The notes: generated by a model not told the origin, from the sequence alone. DNA of 64,000 nt from Allodiplogaster sudhausi (GCA_945643635.1 CALZFC010000026.1:2061501-2125500), one strand, 5' to 3'. Positions 24,828-36,081 are shown, counted from the first letter of the stretch. Numbers and translations: made by a program.

Positions 24828-27800
24828 TCACGCGATGAGATGAGGGGAACTGAACATGATCCCGCATGTGGACGACACAATGAAGACGCTGAAGGTCAGC
24901 AAGCACATCCTGTCCACCACCATCGCAGCGAACTTCCAGTCATTTTCCGCTTGTTCGTCCTACAGTAGTAATTTAGTAATTCGCTCATATACATATAATA
25001 TATTCATCTAATTTTTGTTTAATACACGATCCACAAACTCGTTCATCCTCTTCCATTCGCTTCCTCATAAGTGTGATCTGTGTTGATATGTTACGCAGTT
25101 CGATGCACGCCTTCTGCATGCAGCGGTTGATGTCGACAATGATTCCTAAAGAAGTCAACTCAGAGTGCTCAAAATGCGCTTGTGTTCTTCTTCGCTCCAC
25201 CTTTCTCTGAATCCATGTCGTCGAGGTCGAGTGAGTTCTTGGGCGAGAGCATGAGCGGAGGAGGAGGAGGAGCCATGGCAGTTGCCGATGGCAGCAGAGG
25301 AGGAAGCGAGCGAGCCATGCACGCCTGCTGAGCGGCAGCGATTGAAACGAGTGCATGTGAACTCGCACCTCAATCAGATAATTTGAAAAAAAAAATTTTG
25401 TTTAATTATTAAATTAAATACTCTTCAATCAATTATTATTCCCAGCTTCAAGTCTGCGCTAGTTACCATTTCCAGTTCGATGGTTGTTGTTCGGTGCCTG
25501 ATTAGCGCCCTTCTCGATTCGTACACTTCTCAAAAGTGACATTGTATCCGCAGTCGCCAGTCGGTCGTTGCCGCGTGCCGCTGTCACGACCGTGTGTATT
25601 TTACGCGCTTCCTGAAAAAAGGAACAAATTGACAAGAGAGATTTACCTCTTTAACATTAAATTTTAAAAAAAAGAATGTAAATTCCTCTTTCTCTTTTAA
25701 TGCCTCTTCATCGCGCATGGCGAGCAGATTTTTCCTGGAGAAGACGATGGTGCCCGGCCGGCGCATCATCAGGAACCACGGCATCCATGTCAGCAGGCAC
25801 TTGCGAAGCTGAAATACAATTTCGGGTTTTTTTTCTTCTTCAACACAATCTGACCAGCAGTTTCTGATTAGCTTTGGAGTATTCAAGGAAAGACACCAGT
25901 AACAGTTAAGTTAAGAACGGATTGATTTGATTGTCTGTACGTCTATCTCCATCCACACTCCGCATGATAAACATCGAATCGTGATATTCGCTCACCAATT
26001 ATCAATGGACGAACATATAAAATGTTGTTATACGGATATTTCATAGTCCTCTCGGATTTGAATACGGGTTGCGAAAGCCTCCTCTAGACCCGCCCACCAA
26101 GTTAACGGATTCTTTTTCTGTGCGTATAAAATGGCCTGACGAATGGGCTCATCTCGTGCGTCTCTGGCTTGCGATTGTGCAGGTTGAGAACGAGGACGGT
26201 GAAGACGACTGACGCAGAGACCACCAGCATGCAGCAAGAGAAGAAGGCACCTTAAAAAAATTATGTGATATTTCAAATTGCCGTGGCCCTTCGCACTCTC
26301 ATTCACACGTGCTATTTTCATGCAGCAGGCTTTGTGCGACCTGCGAAATAGCACGCGAGAATGAGAGTGAGGAATCACAGGGCAGACGCGGCAATTCGAA
26401 ATTGCATTAAATATTTTCGGTGATCGCCCTTCTTTAACCACCTCTCACACTCTATATGTGATCCGAACAATTGATACTTGTCAGCTGAAACTGGTCAACA
26501 CGGAACGGGTCAACTAATACTATTGGTCTACTGAAAATTGGTCAATTGGAACATGTAAGACCTATTAGCGGCACTGCTTCGGATGTCGGCGGAGTCATGT
26601 CGGCAACCATGCTGAGGAAGAAGCAAACCGAGAGAAGAATGGTGATTTCTAAACAAAAACAAAAAAAGAAAGGAGTCAATGAAAACGCTGAGCACTGTGA
26701 AAAGGAGGAGTTGACCAAGTGTAATCTTTTCGCCGGCATCAGGAGGCAGCGTGAATCCGAGGACAGTCATGAGCGAGATGAGGAGGGAGGGGATAATGAG
26801 ATTGAGGCCGTAGTAGAGCGTTCGTCTCTGGATGATCAGGTAGAAGTAGATCGATGGATATGGCTCGCCGTCAAACACGTTCGTCTCGTTGCGCGCCGGG
26901 ACAGCTTAATTAATTAAATAATTAACGTTCGTCTCGTTGCGCGCCGGGACAGCTTAATTAATTAAATAATTAACGTCTGATTTTAAAATCCTAATAGGCA
27001 AAAAATACAAGAAAGAGTAGCAAGCTACCGAGCAGATTCCACTCTCCATTCTCGACGTAATATGACGTGTCCATGCCCTGGACGCTAATGTCCGCATCAG
27101 TCGGTGGACTTATCCGTAGATCGATAAAGTTGCCACTGTACGTCCATGAACTGAACTGAAATGTGGAGCATCGAATTAAGCAAGCTCGAAAAAAAGTGCA
27201 TTAGCTCAAACCTTGAGATGGCACATTTGGTCGTCAAAAGGGAACCAGGTGATGTCTATTTTACAGGAGAGTTTCATGATGCCCGGAGGCACTTGCATCA
27301 CGTTTCCCGTGTGGCTGACGACGTAGTTCACGGGGTAAGTCGAGTCAAAATTCTCATCCGCGCTGTAATATAATGAATATTGCATATAAATTAGTACAAG
27401 TCATTAGGCACACTGCTCATTGTCAGTTCGTTCCGCTTTTCATTCGAAACAGAAAAAAAACACTGGCCTATTGTACAAAAGAACATCCGGCTTCCAGATT
27501 GCGTTCGCTGTCCCAGGAATTCGTATATCCTTGATTCCGCAGTATTCTGAAGGCTCCCATTTGAGCTTGTAGTCCTGCCAAACCTGAAGACAACCATGTT
27601 ATCTGGGGCACTTTGAATCTTCTTCAAAATTGTAAAATATGACTGGGTCAGGCTTACATATTCGATCCACGCGACGAGTGTGATGACTTGATTCTTCTCG
27701 TCTACGTCCAATATCTGTTGCAGGTAGATCTTGACAGAGACCAGAAGTGGTTCGCTGGAATTCGCGACTGGACGCTCGTAAGGGTCGTAGTTGTGCCTAT

Positions 27801-28017
27801 CGGTAAGGTCGTAAGTGATAATTACGGAACAGGTGATCACGAAAGAAAGAGAGCAGTGAGAGCGAGAGGAATTTATGGTCGAAAATGTAAAAAAAACCCG
27901 AGGAAAATACTACCTCAGATCGCTCAATAGTCGATATTCCTCTGGACTTGAATTGGCTCTATTGCAAAGTTGTAAGGAGATGATTAGCAGTCCAATAGCG
28001 ACGTGACATTCGAGTGT
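24828..28017 (-). CDS. Nicotinic acetylcholine receptor subunit, non-alpha type
   Basis: A Cys-loop ligand-gated cation channel subunit. Exons in phase: 28017-27914, 27796-27658, 27583-27468, 27362-27212, 27155-27029, 26904-26716, 26648-26562, 26250-26141, 25808-25647, 25611-25467, 25368-25201, 25145-25039 and 24959-24828 (stop). Visible features: a hydrophobic N-terminal segment (AIGLLIISL); loop [10 protein letters not shown]; the Cys loop C-x13-C; loop B SSWTYSG; TM1 to TM3 with [14 protein letters not shown], where the Glu before the pore predicts cation selectivity; a Pro-rich cytoplasmic loop; and TM4 in the last exon. Loop C has no adjacent cysteines, so this is a non-alpha subunit, close in style to nematode EAT-2/ACR-14-like subunits. 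No in-frame ATG was found; the start exon is unresolved. The intron after 27468 appears to be GC-AG (AG|GCCAGT). Confidence 0.88.
26269..26415. repeat. Imperfect inverted repeat (long hairpin) in receptor intron
   Basis: Left arm about 26269-26317 and right arm about 26345-26415. Paired blocks include AATTGCCG with CGGCAATT, CACTCTCATTC with GAATGAGAGTG, and GTGCTATTT with AAATAGCAC. The loop is about 28 nt. It lies wholly within the 311-nt intron 26251-26561. It could be a miniature transposon remnant or a structured RNA hairpin. Confidence 0.75.
26877..26972. repeat. Exact 48-bp tandem duplication across a splice acceptor
   Basis: Copies 26877-26924 and 26925-26972 are identical; the shared ACGT continues to 26976. 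Each holds the intron's 3' end (TTAATTAAG) plus the first coding bases (CTGTCCCGGCGCG) of receptor exon 26904-26716. Use of the gene-proximal copy gives the expected protein. Use of the distal copy inserts 48 nt containing an in-frame TAA. Confidence 0.95.
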
Positions 28018-29468
28018 CTATTATGTACACAAATTGAATGCCAAAAAGAATCAAGTATAAAAAAGAGTTGGTTGCTACCATTTGTTCGCCAACGTCATTG
28101 GTGCGGAGAAGTAGCAGCTGTTGAAGGCAGACTCAGGCCACCCACGACTGCAAGGAAATAGCCGCCTCGAGAATCCGCATCAGAGACTGGATCCGCGTTC
28201 TCCCTAAAGTGGGTTGGGAGATGTTTAGAGGACGCGGAGGGAAAGCTATCCGAGGCTCGGTGGCCGGCAGATGAATAATTGAGTTGCAGTAAAAAGAGTA
28301 GTTGACCATACTCCAGCTACTTCGGCAACATATTCAGATTGAATGAGAACGATGAAATTTGATTTTTTTTTTCAAAAAATTCTAAGAATCATTAAAAAAG
28401 CCATGAGAACTGTTTTGCCAAACCAGTCCATTTCTGGGAATGGCAAAAATTTGCGCGGTGGTTTTGAACTGGGAGGGGAGATGACTCGAGAAGGAAGGAG
28501 GAAGTGAGTGGCAGTGCTTGCCAAGTAAGCCTGCTTTTGTCTCTTGTCGCCTGCTCTTCCGCTCCTCATGTGTTCATACTTCTCCGCTTTCCCTGCCATC
28601 CTGCAACTAATCGACAAAAGATTTGAGAATCTTCTAATCCCTGGGGATCATGCGCTAGAGGAGCAGAAATATGGAGAGCCGCCCTCATAGCACACACACA
28701 AACTACCGTGCCTCATTGCGGCCGGCTGCTTTTTCCTGTTCCCGAAAATTCCTAGCATTTATCATATCTTCTATTTAGAGCACAGCAATATGGAGCGTTA
28801 AGAAATAGCTTTATCTCGTCATTCTAATTACTTTACCAGATCTTAAAAAAAAAGCCAAAGTAGATGTTGTTGTGAAATTGAAAGAGATGAGCAGAGTGAG
28901 AGAGGAGCAGAGAGAAGTGGCCGCAGGACTGCGAAGTGAGCTGAAGCTGAGCAACAAGTGGAAATAGTACAGAGGTGGGTGTAAGAGAAAGCGAAAGGCG
29001 AATAACACACAGCACATGAAGCAAGGGTCAAAAATAGCCAGCAAGCAGTAAAAAAGCGGAGGAAACAAAATTATTATAAGCCTCTTCCTAAGAGACGTTG
29101 TACTTTCAGACTATGACAGAACATTCATGAGCACTCGAGGACGGTATTGTGACGTCAGAATGAATACGTTCATCCAAAGAATCCGAAAAAGTAGAGCACT
29201 CTCTAATGAAAGAAAGAAAGGCTCCAATTCATCATTTGAGTTTAAAATGAAGGAATACCATTTAATTGCGTTCAAATCGGTATAATTCTTTCAGCAATTG
29301 AAGATATCGCAGATTCGAGGAGAGCGGTATGGCATGGTGGAGAAAGGAGGAGGTTGCGAAAAGGAGGAGAAAGGAAGGAGAGAACGAAGCACATCTATTC
29401 AATGGCACATATACTGCAAGTATGCGTCTGCTTAATGCATTTAAGCAGTTTTGTTTTAGCTTTAATTC
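28018..29468. other. Intergenic interval
   Basis: Lies between the receptor's first supported exon and the git-1 stop. It may contain the receptor's missing start exon. No convincing exon, tRNA or repeat was seen; base composition is unremarkable. Confidence 0.45.
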
Positions 29469-32400
29469 CTAGTCGTGAACGGCGACTAGGAGGCCCTTGG
29501 CCGCGCTGGCGACATTGTACGCCGCATGGCAGATCTCTTCCGAGTCCAGCATCGGGGAGTTACACTTGGCAGAGAGGATGGCAGTCGCCTCGGAGAGGGC
29601 GGAGACGGTCTTTGAAATGGCATGAGTTCGCTGCAGATCCGATGGGATCAGCGAAATGATGTGCATAATCAGCGATGCAATCTGTAAATGAAAAGATGGA
29701 GTATGGTATCGTAAAGACTGGCACATACCGTAACTGCATGTTGCTCAGCAACAGGCTGAAGAAGCCCGCGCTGCGCATCATTCAGCAAATCTCTTATCGC
29801 CGTTGTCAGAGTCTCGGTCTCGCGGATCAGATTGTCCGGGAATCCTGAACCACTATTTTATCACTAATTTGGATTAGCATTAAAAGAGAATGGCAGCAAC
29901 AAACCATTCTTTGTTGGATACATTTGATTGTTATTCGTACAGTTCTGATGGTTGTTTCGAAATGAGACTTGTTTGCTACAATTCTTCCTCTCTTGCTTGA
30001 CGTCTCTACGCCACGAGACAGAGAGGGATCTCCTCTGCTGACCGTCATCAGGGAAGACGTGGTGGATGCGTGAGTTGGCAGAAGCGGAGTGGTTGTCGAG
30101 GGAGCGGTCGCGATGGTGGTTGTGGTTGTGGTGATGATGATGGCTCGCGTTCATCTCAGCCTCGGCCCTCTCTCGGATGTGATCCACAGAGATGCGGCCA
30201 GAGGGGATGATAACCTTGCCGCTCGACGTGGACGACGTCGGCGTCGTAGTCAAGGAGCCATGGCGACGGCCGACGCGAGATGCCAGAGATTCCGTGACCA
30301 TATCTAAGGCAAACTAAATGTGTCCTCTCATTTTATTATTTTTATTTTTCATTTCATCTTTATTTTCATGTCACGTTGTCATAACATCCTTTAAAGATGT
30401 AGATAAACAAATATCAACTTTCAAAAATGAATAACTTTGTCTAACCATTGGTCATGTGGCGTTGTTGTTGCTTCTCAGGCTTGATGTGATTGTTATTCAG
30501 CGTCGATTGAGGCGCGGGCGGCGGCACGGTGGAGATGACGGCGCAGGGCTGCGCCGCGAGTGCCGGGGAAGGCAGCCGCCGCGCCATCTGACTGTGCTGG
30601 AAGGCGTCCGCCAAATGGGACACTTCGTCTCGCAAGACGACATTGTCGGCATTGCAACGGTCAACCGACGACTGGAGGCTTGCAACCTTCCTGGAGAGAA
30701 TCGAGGGAAAGGTTGGATTGAGACTTGTTGAGAGAGAGAGAGAGAGATAATGAGGGAAGAACAAGGATAAGCGTACTTTGAAAGAGTGGCGTTGGCCGAG
30801 AGGAGGGCGGCAACGTTGCTCTCTGCCTCGGCGAGTCTCTCCCTCAACTCCAGCAACTCGTCCCTCGGAAGGCGCATATCTCCAGTCGAGTCGACGCCGT
30901 CTCCCGAAGCCGCTGTTGCACTCGAGGAGCGGTAGGCGCGAGCGCCAGACGACCCACTTCAAGGAACGAATTTAGGGAGCACTTTTAAATACCAAGTCAA
31001 GTAGAAAAACAAGATATTTGTATGCATATTCACATAGTTAAAAACCGACAAATAACAACCGATATCAGTAAATTTCTGAAATAAAAGTACAAACCCAGCA
31101 GTGCAAGCTGACATTCGGTTACGGTAGTCAGGCACCTCGTCGTATTCTCGGCTCATAACACTGAACAAAACAGATTCGTCTTGAGTGTGCGTGTGTGAAT
31201 AATAAATGATCTGTGCCTACTCTCGAGAATTCGATGCTCCCGACACATCGAGGCAGTCGTCCGTCGAATCCCTCTGCGGCGGATCCAAACCAAGGTAGCG
31301 TCTTCTCGATTCCTGGTCAGACAGCTCGGTTTGTTCTTACTGTTGAATAACTAGAGGAAATAAGAGACTACCTTGAGTACGTCAATGATGAGACCGGCGA
31401 ATTGGCGCGAGGAGTACTTGGCCAACTTCTGACGAAGTTGATTTCGTACTGCCGGCATCGATGGATTGAGCTGAAATTGATTGGTTGAATCGTTTTGAGT
31501 GTGGTCACTCGAGGTAAAAGAACACAGATATGTATGCAATTACCGGGAGGAAAACGGCGATGCACTGCTCATCTGCCAGATGAAGGGCTTCCTTGTCTCG
31601 GATGGCTGCCCATGCGGCGACCGTTTCCCGTCGATCGACCTGGAAAGAATGATATAAGCAACATATTTATAAGTGTATGTACAGAGCATAACAATACATG
31701 CATAGAAGCTATGGTTACGCAAGCCAAACCTCATCATAAACGTCCTGAGCAATCTTCTCGAATTGTTTGAGTGGTAAACAATGCAGCTGTCGCTTCACCT
31801 TTTGAAGCTCGTCATTCATATGTTTACCTTAAAGAAGCCCCTATTTATAATTATAGGCTTAGACAGTTTATGTATTTCACATACATATCATATATTTCGA
31901 TTGTTCTCAACTGACCAACGAGATCGGGGATGAGAAAGTGCTGTCCCTTGGAGTGGTCGGGCTTGCGGCCGGAGAGGAAAAGGGAGAGACGATTCGTCAT
32001 CTCGAAACACAACTCATCGAGGCGTGCCGCGAGTTCCGCCTGCGATATTTAATTACGTATTTAATTACGTCAATTAATTACATATTTAAAGACATATTTA
32101 ATTAAGTCATTTAATTACATATGTATCTATACGATTCCAAGCATTGCAAGAAAGATGAAAACTAATTGTAAGAAACATGATTTTCCAGCTTGGCAACTTG
32201 TGCCGGAGTGCAGCCTGCGCCATTCCGGGCTACGGGGTGAGCGCCGTATATGCACAGTAATTCCACCTAAAATCATACAGTAATCTTATTACTTGTAGGT
32301 TTTTTCGAATATATTCAACCTGTAATGCCTGTCCTTCCTTGGCTGCGACATGCAGCGGAGTGTTGCCTCGCTCCGTATCAGCGTAGTTTGGATCCGCGCC

Positions 32401-33408
32401 CAGAACCAACAACCTGCAAAAAAAGGCTGATGAATCATTCCTTGTACATGCGTCATCTTAGGAACTTTGCATTTGCAGGACGTGTCCTTTTCGCATGTAT
32501 GCGTACACGTAATCAAACGAGAGAAGAAAGTAGTAAGAAGTATCTTTTAGACAAGGAAACGTGCCTTAAAGTTGTGTCGACATGAGCAGCGCGGACGCAA
32601 CTCCACAGCTGGCGGTTGAGATCTTCAACGTTGACCGGCTCGTCATCTTTGCCTTGCTTCAGTGTAAAGGCGTGTTCTACATATTTTGCTTTTATAAACG
32701 CTTCCTTCACCGGATGGACGGGGTCGCTGCAATTATTAATAATCACTTATGAGCCATGCATAAATATGTACATACATTTTAAAAATGTGTTTAAATGTAC
32801 CAAAGACTTACTTTGGAACCGGCTTTTTGACGGCATTCATGAACAGCGGCTGCGACAAGGCGTGCTCCCATATTCTATTCGAGCCAGAGCGATGCAAAAG
32901 TCGAATCAGCTCTAGTTGCTTCGCTTCCCAGTAGCTTTTCTTCAACGAACGCACTTGGCTAATGTGGCGACCTGAATCAGAGTATTTTATCATTGCCTTG
33001 CAAATTGTTTGCATGTCTTTTTTCATGAATATCGAATGCATACACAGATTTACATAAATATTCTTCTGAAAATATGTATGTACGTATGCACATACAAAGT
33101 CTACTTACAATTTTCACATATGTTTACACGTATGTTCATATTATCTATAAGGAACTCCTCAAAAAAGGATGGGATGACACCTCGAGAATTCATTTGACTT
33201 TGGAAAGACGAGACATACATACATATCTTGTTAGAAACAACAGTATGGGCAGTAAGTAGGAAAAAAGGCAATAAATTGGCTAGCGCAGACCAAGATTTCG
33301 ATGTACATAGCAGCAGTCGGTGCAGATGAGAACGCCGCGGTTGAGGAGGGCCCAGGCCGGCTGCTCGGCTCCGCAGTCGGCACAGAGTGGCGGCGGGTCC
33401 GCTGCCAT
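29469..33408 (-). CDS. git-1: GIT-family ArfGAP, ankyrin and scaffold protein
   Basis: Sixteen exons: 33408-33291, 32971-32812, 32726-32565, 32413-32320, 32266-32177, 32039-31916, 31828-31730, 31639-31544, 31470-31372, 31312-31221, 31160-31095, 30956-30777, 30690-30446, 30303-29905, 29844-29729 and 29681-29469, about 783 residues, near the usual GIT length. In order: ArfGAP zinc finger CADC...CTDC with VHRNLG; WEHAL...[14 protein letters not shown]; ankyrin repeats ([13 protein letters not shown]); GRKPDH; Spa2-homology repeats ([29 protein letters not shown]); a Leu-rich coiled coil; a His/Ser-rich linker; and a C-terminal focal-adhesion-targeting-like helical region. GIT proteins inactivate Arf6 and scaffold PIX and PAK at synapses and adhesions. 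The ATG follows a CTCCAG acceptor, perhaps for trans-splicing. Oddities: exon 7 reads in frame only if a run of five A is four, and intron 3 appears to be GC-AG. Confidence 0.95.
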
Positions 33409-33626
33409 TCCTGGAGGGGAAAACGGGAGAACAGATATAGAAACAAAAGAAGTATCACTTTGAGAATGAAAAAGCACAAAGAAGAAGAAGAAGAAGAAAA
33501 GAAGATGAGTCAAGAGCAATGCTATTATGATAAGCAGACTGACTGCTCATAGCGAGCCCTGCACTGTCGCCTGTCTCTTCTTCCGGCCCAGCGAAGACTG
33601 CAAATAGGAAACATAAATATATATAT

Positions 33627-33668
<42 letters not shown>

Positions 33669-34304
33669 TTATATATATATATATTATATATATATAAATA
33701 CATATTCTACTTCTTCTATTTATCGTTTCTAACCTTTTTTCAAGAAAGTGAAAAGACGAGTGGCGATATATCGGTCCACTCTCGGGAATGGAAACAAAAG
33801 CCTCTCTGCTATTCGTCGTGTCCTTGTGCTATTTACGGACTCGGAAAATAGTATTGTTCAAGAATGCCAAGGCATTCCTTCTTCCATACGTGTCTAATAC
33901 CAGAGAGTTTCTGTTTGCGAGTTATTCACACCTTCTCAGCTCTCGTCGGTTCAGCAAGAAATGCTCCCTCTGAATCCATGCCATTTCTCTTCTCTTGAAC
34001 CAATGTTCAGAGATTGTTTCTAGTTGCATTGGTCGGAGATTAAACTCTGTACAAGCAACTGAATTCTTTATCGGTTGAATCGTCAGCGGCATTCTCTCCT
34101 TTTCAAACTGGTGGCACACAGAAAACATGAATTGAAAAAGTGAAAGCAAGGGCGAGCGGAGTTAGAACAATGAGAATGCAAGAAAAGTCGTGTGAAGACA
34201 AATGAAAAGGCTCAAGTGCGAATAAATGTGTGAGACTTAAGAAAGTGGGAGATATAGATGAAAAAGAGAAAGGAGAGGAGATGAAGAAAAGTGCATTTAG
34301 AGAG
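33409..34304. other. Intergenic interval upstream of git-1
   Basis: Would hold the git-1 5' UTR and promoter. The visible feature is the AT dinucleotide array at 33616-33698; no coding exon was seen. Confidence 0.5.
33616..33698. repeat. (AT)n microsatellite
   Basis: About 80 bp of nearly pure AT dinucleotide with short interruptions (AGGT, CATTT), about 200 bp upstream of the git-1 ATG. As a self-complementary tract it can form cruciform or hairpin DNA. Confidence 0.95.
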
Positions 34305-34703
34305 TTAGACGTCCTCTTGTGCCGGATCGGACTGGCCACGCGAGACCATCACCGGAACGCTGCTGCGCCAGTTAAGGGGGCGCTGCCAATACAGCCATCC
34401 TGCTGCTTGTCGACGTTGGCGACTATGGCTTGCCTGAAAGGGGATAAAGTTGAGGCTCTTTTTTCATGCTAATACCTCTTTTATTATTTTAATTTTTTAT
34501 TATTTCTTAACAGATCACGGCGTGCAAGCAATTGAGAAGGTTCCAGCATTAACTGATAATCATCATACTTGCTGCATTGATGTGCCCGCACCTTGAGAAT
34601 GAATCGCAATGTCGGCAAGCGCTACCTCGATGGCCTGAACACTCTCTGCACTGAAGACGAAGAGTGCGGCAAGCAATGGAAGTAAGAGACGAGATGACCG
34701 CAT
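34305..34703 (-). CDS. Small secreted peptide precursor (candidate neuropeptide-like)
   Basis: Two exons, 34703-34569 and 34433-34305 (stop TAA), join in phase 0 across a 135-nt intron with donor GTATGA and acceptor CCCCTTTCAG. They encode 88 residues. The first 24 form a classic signal peptide: Met, basic RSSR, hydrophobic core LLLPLLAALFVF, cleavage site ending SVQA. After a short spacer comes the furin-type site RQRR at residues 51-54, directly followed by Gln (which could cyclise to pyroglutamate) and a Trp-rich stretch, AAGWLYWQRPLNWRSS. No amidation Gly before a basic pair and no Cys are present. I do not recognise the peptide. The layout (signal, spacer, polybasic site, short aromatic peptide) fits a neuropeptide or peptide-hormone precursor; a non-signalling secreted protein is possible. 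Confidence 0.55.
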
Positions 34704-35196
34704 CCTTAACCAATCATAATCTAATAGATATTGAAATTATTTCATTTCTCTGGATGCACCAGTCAGGAAGCTAAACATACTATGCCAGGCCAGGTTAACC
34801 TTATGAAGAGAATACTGGCGTAAAGCTTCTCCTCCTCGCGCAGGACTCCGGAAGAAGAAAGAATGGCCATTGTGTGAAAACAATTTAAATGCTTGGGAAT
34901 TGCTCTGAGAATTTGCCAGAACGAAATCCCGAACAGTGAAGAAAATATAAACAATAAAAACTACGGTGAGAATTGATGGGAAAACATCATATTAACATTC
35001 TCATTTACATTTTGATTGTTCTTCAAGCAATTGCGAACAAAGAGGCACTAGCGGATTGGAATTTTTCTTCTCGGAATTTTGGTCTAATGACAAGCAAGAG
35101 CATGCAGAAGAACCCGGATGCATACACGGTACAGAAGATATGTATGCACATATGCATATGTAAAGCGTTGAAAGCATTGCGAGCAAATAAATTTTT
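34704..35196. other. Intergenic interval
   Basis: Between the small secreted protein's ATG and the UPRT-like gene's stop. AT-rich; one minus-strand open frame at 34763-34954 is hydrophobic but has no splice or homology support. Nothing else was seen. Confidence 0.45.
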
Positions 35197-36081
35197 TCAG
35201 TCAGTGCCAAAAAATTTAGTAGCAAAATGCATGGGTAGAATATCCGTTATCTCGGAAACAATAATCGTGGCCTCTGGGTAGTGGCGGTGAATGTGTTGCA
35301 TGCTCTCTGGAGTAGCAAAGAGGCTCGTGATGTACAAGTTCTTCACTTGAACGCCGACGTTGACAAGTGCTTCGATCGCCTTGGGGAGGTGATAAGTATT
35401 GAATTAATAAATAAATAATTAAAAAGTATTCAATATCACTTACTTATGACTACTTTCTATGCTCTAGAAAGTTCAGGAATAGTAGTGCAAGATAAAATGA
35501 GTTAATATCATGTAATTACTACTTTCTATGCTCTAGAACAGCCAGGAATAGTAATACCGTATGTATACCTTGAGGATGGTGTTTCCGGTGGCAATGACGG
35601 GATAGAGCAGGATGACGCGTCGCTCGGGCATGTCCGTCGTGAAGCGCGCATAGCAGAGTCGGCACTCGTCCGTCACGAGCATCTTGCAGATGCGAATGCC
35701 TCGCGCGCACTCCTTCAGTGGCTGCTCCATGGCCTCGCCACTACGGCAGAGCGAGACGGCGCAGTTGCCACGCGCAAACGAGAGGCCCGTGTAGGGCAGG
35801 CCACTTGGAGTGGTCACCAGCGTAGGCAACGTTGGCAAGGCGTTCAGCGCCTCCTCGATCGTCAGTCTCATCAGGCGCTTTCCGTAGAAGACAAAGTCAG
35901 AGTCTTCCGTTCGCGTGTCCTTCAGAATGGTCTGAAGAGCGCGCAGAGGATCCGTTGCCGGCGGCATCAGACACCAACATGGCGTTTCTGGCTTGGGTGG
36001 CTCTGCCTCTGGTGGCTCCTCCTCTAGCACCGTCGCCAGCTTCTTTTTGATATCGAAGCCGTTTACCGCAGCAAGAACCAT
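35197..36081 (-). CDS. UPRT: Uracil phosphoribosyltransferase-family protein
   Basis: Two exons, 36081-35569 and 35379-35197 (stop), 231 residues. The family converts uracil plus PRPP to UMP. The sequence parallels animal UPRT along its length: DFVFYGKRLMRLTIEEALN; PYTGLSFARGNCAVSLCRSGEAMEQPLKEC.R.IRICK; the PRPP-loop region LLYPVIATGNTI (other members have a PxxxTGNT pattern); LFATPE; and the C-terminal HFATKFFGTD. Vertebrate UPRT proteins keep this fold but are thought to lack uracil-binding residues, so catalytic activity here is not assured. The start ATG sits just after a TTGCAG acceptor, suggesting a 5' UTR intron or trans-splicing. The intron contains a 69-bp-period duplication. Confidence 0.9.
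35449..35550. repeat. Direct duplication in UPRT-like intron, 69-bp period
   Basis: ACTACTTTCTATGCTCTAGAA occurs at 35449 and again at 35518, followed in both by a variant of AG.(T/C)CAGGAATAGTA. The second copy runs close to the intron's donor at 35568. Confidence 0.85.

Noticed and set aside
24985..25368. Continuous minus-strand frame joining receptor exons 25368-25201 and 25145-25039 without an intron
   Set aside because: The upstream half in that frame is a Leu/Arg/Ser shadow. Splicing at AAAG|GTGGAG to TTTAG|GA keeps phase and gives sensible receptor sequence.
26028..26441. 138-codon minus-strand frame over receptor exon 26250-26141 and the intronic hairpin
   Set aside because: It runs out of frame through the real exon; the receptor reading frame is fixed by homology and phase.
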